Positions 56,360 through 64,000 of a stretch of 64,000 bases of DNA are shown here, piece after piece. Under the pieces are notes generated by a model that saw only the letters and a list, made by a program, of their open reading frames with translations, was not told the origin of the DNA and ran no database searches. The first letter of the stretch is position 1. Every line of letters starts with the position of its first letter. The DNA comes from Capronia americana (lineage: Eukaryota > Ascomycota > Eurotiomycetes > Chaetothyriales > Herpotrichiellaceae), in assembly GCA_016110215.1 (NCBI GenBank), contig JADWQD010000004.1, positions 62,001 through 126,000 of the forward strand, read 5' to 3'. The translations under genes were made by a program, and so were the position numbers.

Positions 56360-57199
56360 CTTGAGGGCAGCGAGTGTGGCTGTCAAAGCACGGAAGATTC
56401 GAGGACGGGTTGAGTCAAAACTTTGAGGTTGGGTGAAGTGAAGGAAACTAGAAAGGTGTCAAGCAAAACGGTACTTAGGAGACGGCTTCACCCTTCTCAA
56501 TTGAGAACAATGCTAGGCAGTGAAAGGCGGACAATCTTCACCATCCAGGTCCGGCAGAAATGGTTTTTGACCAGTTGCTTCAGCATGGCACTGGGATTCA
56601 CTCACTGATCTTGACCTACCATGAGACACGAGAACTGCAGTACCACAAAGCCATCCTAAACGCGCGAGTACGAGCGTAAGCCGTTTACTGGTCTGGGACG
56701 ACTCTGCCTACCGACAATACTGGACTTATACTCGCTGTTGTTGAATATTGATTGCTTCATATCGCCGCGTGTCCCAGAGTGGCACGCGTGGGAGATAAAC
56801 CTGCGCAGAGGGCTTAGTGCTTGACCGCACAATTACGGCGAAGTGTTACGAAATGGGCGCGGCTGTGCTCGCTTGCACATTCCGTCTTTCTGCAGCTGCG
56901 CGTATCGATCGCTTATTTTCTTGACGAGATCTCGCTTCCGGTTTATCTTAAAAGAAGTTACTCGGTACTTGGACCGTGCCAATCATTGTGTTCCACGGCT
57001 CCCGTTGTCGTCCGAATCTGGCCTTCCCTGCCTTCCCAAAACCTGGAAGGCAATAGCCAAGCATGATGGCGCAGATGAAGCTTTTCAATCCAGCTCTCTT
57101 CTCACTGTGGCCGCCGTGATGCGTGTATTGAAATGAGGCGCGACCTCCTCGAGTTCCATAAGTGAACCACTTCGACTCCTTAGCCACAAGTCGCTCGTG
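56360..57199. other. Divergent intergenic region
   Basis: These 840 bases separate the divergent F-box and DUF3292 genes and should hold both promoters. Short frames are present without motifs. Confidence 0.45.
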
Positions 57200-59029
57200 A
57201 TGACCTCCTATCGCCGGAATAGCATGACTGAGACCGAGCACCACATCAGCAACCTCCTCAACAGTGCCAAACATGCCAAAGACGAGGCCAAAGAGAAAAC
57301 AAAGCAATTGCTCTCTCCAAATCAAACCCCATCACTTCCTGACGATGAAGATGACATGTTTGCCGACGCCGCTTTCAATCCAGCTCAAGCTCTGAATCCA
57401 ACACCACCAAAGCGGAAGAGGTCAACGGGCGAGGCAATTCGAGAGGACCTCAAGAGCGCCAAATATCTCGTTTCTCATCCAAGGAGGGTGATGCGAAGTA
57501 AAGCGACGCATATTGCGGCTGAGAAGCTTGGCCGACAACACCCGTTGCTGACGCTTGACCGGGACCAGGACTTACTTGATGCCCATGATGCCTTCTCACA
57601 AGCAGTGTCGAGTAATGCGTCTGACGCCTCAGACGTAGAGAACGCCATAGCCGAGGTGGATGGAGCGCACAACCGCGTACGGAAAGTCGAACAGCAAAGG
57701 GAGAGTCTACAGACGGCCTGGATCCTGAGTCGACATGTCTCCCGGGTCAAAGTTGTGCGTCCAGTCTCTCGCCCAAGCAAGTCACAATTCCAAAAATACG
57801 ATCGCTTCGAGTGGGAGAGGTATCTCGGCCATATGATTCTCTACTATACCCGCAATTTCACATCGGGGTATATCGATGACTTTGCATCTCCACCAGTGGA
57901 CCTCGAAGACCTTGCCCGCATCCTCGAACGGATTGCCATCACTTCCGCGCCATGGCAAACGTTTCTCGTCAATGTGCGCCAGGTCTACATGTGGAAAGAC
58001 CCGAAGCGGACGGCAAGATGGCTCGCGCTATATCTTGTATTGTGGTACACTCAGCACATTGTGGCGTTCTTCTACTTCTACATCATTTATTCCACCATAC
58101 GCAACAGGTTCCGCGAAACCTCAGTACGAACAGTACGAGAGAGCGTGGGGAGGGCCGTCGATCGTGAAGCACGAGTCCAGGCCTGGGGCGAACTGATACA
58201 ACGCCATGGGCAGCATGACTGGCTCGAACAATTTCTCGACGAGATTGGACCGATGATCCAGCTGCAACTGGGCGATATGGCCGACCTGCTCGAGATCCTC
58301 CTAAACTTCCATCGTTGGGAACGACCAAACCTGACCCTTGCGACGCTCTTTTTCTTTTTCTGCTGTCTGCTTGTCGCATTGTCTGCAGATATGGAGTTTT
58401 GCATGAAACTGGTTTGGTTCATTGCAGGCGGGGCGTTCTTCTTGACATACCCGCTCTCCGCGACTTTCCCAAAGTATAGACTGTTAGTATCGCACTGGAG
58501 ATGGGTATTTTGGGATATTCCAACACATGCTGAGTTAGCTATCTTGAACTTACAGAAGAAGGCGGCCTTGAAGGATCTTGAACACAAGGATGACGATCGG
58601 CCAGCGGTGCAGCGGGAGGACGTGGTTTCTGAGTATTCGTTCAAAGTCTACGATGGCGCCGAAGGAAGGTGTCAACTCATGGTGGACAAGAACTGCCTCA
58701 CCCTCTCGGCAAAGGATGGATCCGAACGGACCTGGCCGTTCTCTTCCCTTGTCGAGATCCGCAAGCTCGATGATAGTGATGTTCAGTCCACTTCAACGCT
58801 GAAAAATCTCCGCCGCTTACACTCTCGGTCTCTGGAGGCGCTGCAGTTCTTATTCCTGGATGGGACAGACCTGACGATCCTCTTACACTCGGCGGACAGA
58901 GATCGCGTGTTTAATCTGGTCCTTGCTTGGAGCGGGCTGAAATGGCAGTGCTTGCAAATGGAACGACACAATACGGTCGGCAGCCAGAGGAGCAATCTGG
59001 ATCGGGCGATCAAGCGGGCCTTTGCTTGA
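57200..59029 (+). CDS. DUF3292 / GRAMD4-like membrane protein
   Basis: A single exon encodes 609 residues from MTSYRRNSM. A charged N-terminal region is followed by the fungal DUF3292 core. Hydrophobic segments lie near residues 275-300 (WLALYLVLWYTQHIVAFFYF) and 376-430 (ATLFFFFCCLLVALSADM, then LVWFIAGGAFFLTYPL). The C-terminal part (about 475-590) reads like a GRAM or PH-type domain: YSFKVYDGAEGRCQLMVDKN, RTWPFSSLVEIRKLDD, FLFLDGTDLTILLHSADRD. The pattern of two hairpin membrane regions then GRAM resembles GRAMD4 proteins of the ER or mitochondria. A lipid or contact-site role is inferred. Confidence 0.85.
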   Translation: MTSYRRNSMTETEHHISNLLNSAKHAKDEAKEKTKQLLSPNQTPSLPDDEDDMFADAAFNPAQALNPTPPKRKRSTGEAIREDLKSAKYLVSHPRRVMRSKATHIAAEKLGRQHPLLTLDRDQDLLDAHDAFSQAVSSNASDASDVENAIAEVDGAHNRVRKVEQQRESLQTAWILSRHVSRVKVVRPVSRPSKSQFQKYDRFEWERYLGHMILYYTRNFTSGYIDDFASPPVDLEDLARILERIAITSAPWQTFLVNVRQVYMWKDPKRTARWLALYLVLWYTQHIVAFFYFYIIYSTIRNRFRETSVRTVRESVGRAVDREARVQAWGELIQRHGQHDWLEQFLDEIGPMIQLQLGDMADLLEILLNFHRWERPNLTLATLFFFFCCLLVALSADMEFCMKLVWFIAGGAFFLTYPLSATFPKYRLLVSHWRWVFWDIPTHAELAILNLQKKAALKDLEHKDDDRPAVQREDVVSEYSFKVYDGAEGRCQLMVDKNCLTLSAKDGSERTWPFSSLVEIRKLDDSDVQSTSTLKNLRRLHSRSLEALQFLFLDGTDLTILLHSADRDRVFNLVLAWSGLKWQCLQMERHNTVGSQRSNLDRAIKRAFA

Positions 59030-59849
59030 GCAGTCCTGCCAGTGCAGGATACGGATTCCGGCGTCCGCATAGGACTGTTCAGGTCCAACTCAATCTCTTT
59101 TCCGCCGCGGACTCGAGAGTGATGTACATACGACTGCCGATATGACATTTTCGTCAGAAGGACCCAACAAGCCACTGTAACTCCCGCCTATGAGCAGCTA
59201 CTCCATCAAGGAGTTGCCACAGAACCCTTCAGACAGTAACCTCTTTTGGAACCGCGGACAAAGTCCTAGATCGCGGCGCGATGTAGGAGCGATTGGCTAC
59301 ATGCCACTGCGTCTTGCGGTCTAGTGTGCATCTTTGGTCAAAAGGGCATGCCAACGAGCCACGCGGTCAGGGCAACCGTAAACCGGACTCGGAACTTCCT
59401 CGCTTCAGCACGCACCGAACACGTCCTCTACTTACATATTACATAAGTCGCTAGACATCGGCTTTGCTGGCAAGCTAAGACAACCTTTTCCTTATCTGAG
59501 CTAGACGATTTCCATTTCCGACTTCAGCAGTGAGATCTACGCTCGCCACACTCAGGTTGCTTTCCATCCACTGAATAGATGATTAAGCGTGCATTTGTCT
59601 TCACTGGAGGAGCTTCAACGGGATACCCTTCGAGAAAGGGGTTTTGGACGAACAGTGAACCCAATGAACTTCTCGGATTCAGGCCCCATGTGCCTTGTTG
59701 CAGTAGTGTTAAATCTAATACATAGAGCTGGGGAAAGAGCGGGATGAGGGTGTGGACTACATATGGATGGTGAGCTTGTCAAGGTTGGAGGGCACAAATT
59801 ATCCATCTGTCGTCGTATCAACTATCCAAAAACAGGTCCATTGTGAAAA
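59030..59849. other. Intergenic, no gene seen
   Basis: These 820 bases lie between two same-strand genes. They may contain an unrecognised 5' exon of the next gene, whose family usually has a short conserved N-terminal motif that I could not find. Confidence 0.35.
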
Positions 59850-61775
59850 ATGCTAGAGACACGGGGGCCACCAAATAGTGGCAAGCAGCCCTTGTGGGGG
59901 AAGACCAGGCAGCATCTCCTCCAGGATGGCACAATCTCCCGGTATCGGCTGGGGACAAGTGTTCGGAGGGAGACTCGACCCAACGCCAGTAAGAGACAGC
60001 AAGCGGCACAAAACGTCTCCCAGCATCAACAGCAGCAATACCAGATTAATCAGTCGCCGCTACCTTTTGGGTCAGGTACGATCCTGAACGTGCCGGGACC
60101 AGGTGGGATAGCGGAACAAAGTTCACGACCACAACGACCTGTAGCAAAAGAACAAGACGGCCACGAGGCTAGGGTCGCTGAAGAGTTCTCCATCGTCCCT
60201 TTACATCTCCTCCGCACAGTACTGGATACCCACCGACGAGAAGTATTTGCATCGTACCCTCGACATGTTGAAGGTCCTGAACTGGAAGTCCTCGATGAAT
60301 GTAAGCTGCATCTCCCTGCTCTTGCGTAACGCATTTAACACGCCCCACCAGACATCAACATTATGCTCCGCGACGAACTCCCCTTCAAAATTGTCTCCGG
60401 CGTCCGTGCGGTGACAGTATCCTGGTTTCTCCCACAGGCGATTCGAGACCGTCGACTTTTCGACTGTTCCATGGCAACCGCACGGGGCATGTTTGAGAGT
60501 CGAAGAACGCCTCCCCCGTTCAGGCCGAGCGCAATGGTGTTTGCGGCGAGAGGCAGGGCGATTAAGGCCGTACAGAGCTTGGTCTCTCAGCAGGAGGCGT
60601 ACAAGGATGACAGAGCGTTGATCGGCGTTATGCAGTTGATGGGGACCCATGTGAGTGTCACGAACGTGGTACCAGGAAGTGAGCGTGCTGACAGATTCTG
60701 GCGGACAGATTATTACCGGCGACATGCCATCCTTTCAATCTCATCATAAAGCTGTCACCCGGATGATCGAGTTGAGAGGCGGTTTGGGCAACAGTGATGC
60801 GCACCGAGCTCTTCGAGGCTTCCTTGGAATGTAAGATTCGTGTTGTGCGGAAAGAACGTATGGGTCCGGTTGCTCTAACCCTCGGTGGCCAGGAACGAAA
60901 TGTTCGCCTTGATGTTGAAGTACGTGATGACGATGGGGGCTGCATCCGCGCCATCTCCGACCGATAGGTTCGTGCAATCTTCTTCTGCGGCTACTGCTGC
61001 TGCTGCTCCGAAGGCACCACTCCCTCCAGTTGTACCAGGATCGACTATGCAGCGTTCGGATCCACTGCCGCCACCGGCACCAGCGATTCCCCAGCAGAAC
61101 CTCGACTATCCTCGACAGCCCTTCCCCGAAGCGCTCAACCACCTGATATCAGGGTTACCTCCCGGCTTCTCCGACCTAGCCCTCACAGGTACCCTCTCCA
61201 TGCGAACAATCCACCTCCTCTTACAAACCACGTCCTGGGCGGAGATAACTTCGACGTCCAACCCCTCCGCCAGTGTGACCCAATCAGACATATTCCGCCT
61301 CTACAGCGAGCCTATGGAAAGTGCTAAAATCGCGCTTTCCATCCTATTCGCGCTGCCCCCTTTATCCGTCGATCCCAGACTTGAGCATCTCCTGTGCTTG
61401 GGATTGTGCCTCTCAATTCGGGGAGCGAGGAACCAAGCACGCCCACCAGCCTTGCATATCCGTCTGCTGTCCGATTTCATTGCTTGTGCGAAATCTTTGT
61501 CCCTTAGGCCGCACTCGCAGCCCGAGGAAGATTGTCTAATTTGGATATCCTTCCTCGCGGCATATGGAAGCGGACATCGCGCGTTCCAGAGACAGGTTGA
61601 TGGGTTGGTTGATCTCGTGGTCTGCCGGTATCTGGATAGGGTGGGACGGGATTGGATGACTTGGGAGGTGTTGTTGAGGAAATTCCTGTGGTTCGAGCCG
61701 CTCGGGATGGATTGGGTGCAGTTGTGGAGAGGAAGTATGTCGAGGTTGAGCTCAAAGTTTGGGGGGATAGTGTGA
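59850..61775 (+). CDS. PF11951-type fungal transcription regulator
   Basis: Four exons (59850-60300, 60352-60650, 60709-60830, 60893-61775) give 584 residues with all phases consistent. The product has the helical repeats of this regulator family: MATARGMFESR with GRAIKAVQSLVSQQ, then ALIGVMQLMGTHIITGD, the typical AVTRMIELRGGLGN and LFALPPLSVDPRLEHLLCLGL. A Gln-rich and Pro/Ala-rich linker separates parts of it. No zinc cluster is visible, as in the regulator at 19.8 kb. The start at 59850 is the least certain point, because the usual N-terminal motif is missing. Confidence 0.78.
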
Positions 61776-62337
61776 GCGAAGTGCTGGTCCATGGTAGGGC
61801 GGGATGGACAAAAAACAGGGAAAAGGAATAGGTCAACACGAAGAAAAACGAAGACTGTGGCTGGCTACCTTTTCCGACTTCCCATTCTCGTTTGTTTTTG
61901 CGAACCTAATTTCCTCGGCTTCCACGGCGACCCTTGGATAGTTGGTGAGGCCATTAAAGGCTATCTCGGGCGCTGGTGGTATTCGCCGACAAGATGACAT
62001 GGAGGCCATGTCGAGAAAAAAATTCGAATATGCTCCCCGGCACAGCTACAGGCACAGAACGGGCCATGCATCCTGGACGGTAGAGGAATTGTGCTGAGAA
62101 ACGAAAGGTTGGCGGGCTGCTTTGAACTCAAATTTGCTCTGCTCAGAGAAACATACATACTCCACTTACACTTACTCTGTCTCAGGACTCGGGTCTCACG
62201 TTGTCGTTGTGGTCGACGACCGAGTCTGAATAAAATGATATGTTGCCGTCATACACATCACTTTGTTCCACGGGACCGACCACCTTTGTCGTGTCCGGGT
62301 CTCCTCTGCTCTCCTCTCCTCTCCTCGCGCATCTGAT
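61776..62337. other. Convergent intergenic region
   Basis: These 560 bases hold the 3' flanks of two convergent genes. A short CTCTCCT tract lies near 62310. No gene is seen. Confidence 0.45.
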
Positions 62338-63480
62338 TCAATGGCGATAGGCACGGACATAAAGCCTCCACCAGGCCACGAAATCCACGGTACCGAGATC
62401 GATTGCCAAGTTCTGCAACTCACTCGTGTCCAGGTGGCAATCGTACGGTCTCAGCGTGCCGTCCGGGCCGGGCTTGCCTCCATCTTTGTCCGCCACGATC
62501 CCATCCGCAGGCAGGCCCATGATCTCGGCGAACTTGAGCACGATCTCGTACTTCGTCATGCGGTCTTCGCTCGAAAACTGCAGCACGCGAGGCAAGCGCT
62601 CCCGGTGCGGGGCCGAGGTGTACAGCTTCGCAATGTCCAGACACACGCGGGCCACGTCCTCGACGTTGGTCGGATACCGGATCGCCCAGTCGTCCATCTT
62701 GACCGGCTCCTTCTGCGACTTCCACAGGCTGTCCATCAGAATGTTCACCGCGGATTCTGCGTTGTTTTCTTTCGGCTCCGTGGGCCCGTAGAGCACGGGG
62801 ACGCGGAGGACGACGGCGGTGCCGTTGGGATGTCTGAGCACGGCGGTTTCGCCGTCCAGTTTCGTCCGTCCGTAGATGTTGGTCGGGTTCGGGGTGTCCG
62901 TCGCCTTGTACGGTGCTTGGCCCGGGACGCCGGGGAAGACATAGTCCGTGGAGATGTAGATGAGGAAGGCGCCGTCAAGGGCTGCGCGGGAGGCGAGGAG
63001 CTCCGTCGCCGTGACGTTGAGTTTGCGCGCGGCCTCGGGGTTCTTGGTGCAGGAATCGGGTTGTCTGTCCGCGGCGCCTGTGTTTCAAAAAAGTCATTGC
63101 ACGTGTTAGCGTTAGCGTTAGAGGGGAGGGGGAGGGAATGGCTTTTTATGTTAAGACAGAGAGGGACAAGACGAAGAGAAGTGAAGCGGCTCTACAGTAC
63201 AGTGGACGACGACTTGAGGTCTGAGCTGTCGTTAGTCCTGGCCTTGGTGAGGGAAAGTCTCGAAGCATCCCTGCGGAGTCACTTCCAAACAGTATGTAAC
63301 ATACTTGACCTGATCGAAGAGTTGGTTCACGGCTTCGGCGTCTTGGATGTCGACCTTGCGGATCGGTCCTGTGGCGCGCGAGAAGCCGGTGCCTGTCGCT
63401 TCCCAGCCGGAGCCTGAAAAGGTCTTGAGGACTTGCCGGCCGAGGAAGCCTGAAGCGCCTGTGATGAGTGCTGACGGCAT
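62338..63480 (-). CDS. RmlD-type reductase, MAT2B-like
   Basis: Three exons on the minus strand (63480-63305, 63220-63201, 63077-62338) give 311 residues. The middle exon is only 20 nt and supplies KPQVVVHC, without which the conserved VVVHCAADRQPD is broken. Motifs of the extended dehydrogenase fold are SALITGASGFLGRQVLKTF (cofactor), YISTDYVFPG, and YGRTKLDGE with the catalytic YxxxK. RVPVLYGPTEP and KYEIVLKFAEIMGLP follow. The family includes dTDP-4-dehydrorhamnose reductase and the regulatory beta subunit of methionine adenosyltransferase. Fungal members of this length are usually the latter type. Exact role is inferred. Confidence 0.9.
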
Positions 63481-64000
63481 TTTGAGGATGTCAGTAATAA
63501 ATGAAGTTTGGATGAAGAGTTGAGTGTTGGCTTTGGAGACGGTTTTGGGGCAGTCTCGACGGTTGAATCTCAGCAAGCTTTAACATCTACTCCTACGAGA
63601 ACAGTCCGATGGGCGAAGTCTGAATGTCTAAGTGAGAGCTCTCGGTTTGGAGTCACCATCTACGCAGTATCTGTTGTTTAGCCTGTGACAGTCTATGAAA
63701 CGCGTCGTGGGTGACTCTCTGTTTTTCCTTTCGTGTTGCAGCTTTTCGCTCAGACCTCAGTGAGAAAGGCGCCGTGCCATCACTTGTGTACAGTCACTTC
63801 ATCTACCTTATACTGCTCGAGGTCTGTCTTGTCGAACCTTTTTATCGTCCTCTATTCATCGACACCGCACCCATCAACTGTAGCTCTGTTGTGTCCTGTT
63901 TATGTTCTTGGTCTCTTCTCCAAATCTTCGCTCAAGGCGCCGATGATGATGAAAAGGTAATGTGAGATTGGTTTCCAAAGATTCCCAAGCGAACCGAAGT
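63481..64000. other. Upstream flank, no gene seen
   Basis: The last 520 bases are the promoter side of the reductase gene. Two short frames near the end have no recognisable motif. Confidence 0.4.

Noticed and set aside
62263..63417. 384-codon plus-strand frame opposite the RmlD-like gene
   Set aside because: It is an antisense shadow. The minus strand carries a recognised reductase with correct splice sites.
1..64000. CRISPR array, bacterial operon or insertion sequence
   Set aside because: No regularly spaced repeats, ribosome binding sites or transposase were seen. Gene structure is fungal throughout.

Overview
The window is nuclear DNA of a filamentous ascomycete (Pezizomycotina). Genes carry short 50-125 bp GT-AG introns with CTGAC/CTAAC-type branch points. 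Fungal-only families are present (Zn2Cys6 and PF11951-type regulators, a HET-like protein, DUF3292), together with a stand-alone 5S rRNA gene. The content would fit Eurotiomycetes or Dothideomycetes, but I cannot place it more precisely. Splice models below were built by hand, and each one keeps reading frame across all junctions.

Left part (about 1.8-21.4 kb) is accessory in character. In order it holds a HET-like membrane protein, a Zn2Cys6 regulator, two divergently transcribed Fe(II)/2-oxoglutarate dioxygenases, a seven-exon divergent paralogue of glutamate-cysteine ligase, a secreted M28 aminopeptidase, a short-chain dehydrogenase with an apparent frameshift, and a PF11951-type regulator divergent from it. 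No PKS, NRPS or terpene synthase is present. The grouping looks like a small biosynthetic or thiol-related cluster and is the most interesting part of the window.

The middle (23.5-33.7 kb) is housekeeping: a MORG1/WDR83-like WD40 protein, a CASTOR-like ACT-domain protein, the 5'-3' exoribonuclease XRN1, and the histone-binding WD40 protein Hat2. XRN1 and hat2 are divergently transcribed. A 2.1 kb stretch before it (21.4-23.5 kb) carries two diverged copies of a non-coding block.

From 34.4 to 44.4 kb lies a second accessory stretch: a Zn2Cys6 regulator followed by an MDR-type reductase, then an MFS sugar transporter and an HSL-type esterase sharing a divergent promoter, then an XlnR-like Zn2Cys6 regulator convergent with the esterase. 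The transporter, esterase and regulator look like a small carbohydrate or ester utilisation module. The transporter has a non-AG splice acceptor.

The right part (47.1-63.5 kb) is mostly conserved single genes: a 5S rRNA gene, TAF6, a Mid2/Wsc-like membrane protein, an F-box protein, a DUF3292/GRAMD4-like membrane protein, a PF11951-type regulator, and an RmlD/MAT2B-like reductase with a 20-nt micro-exon. The first 1.8 kb, 44.4-47.1 kb, 48.9-51.5 kb and 52.5-54.0 kb hold no gene I can support.
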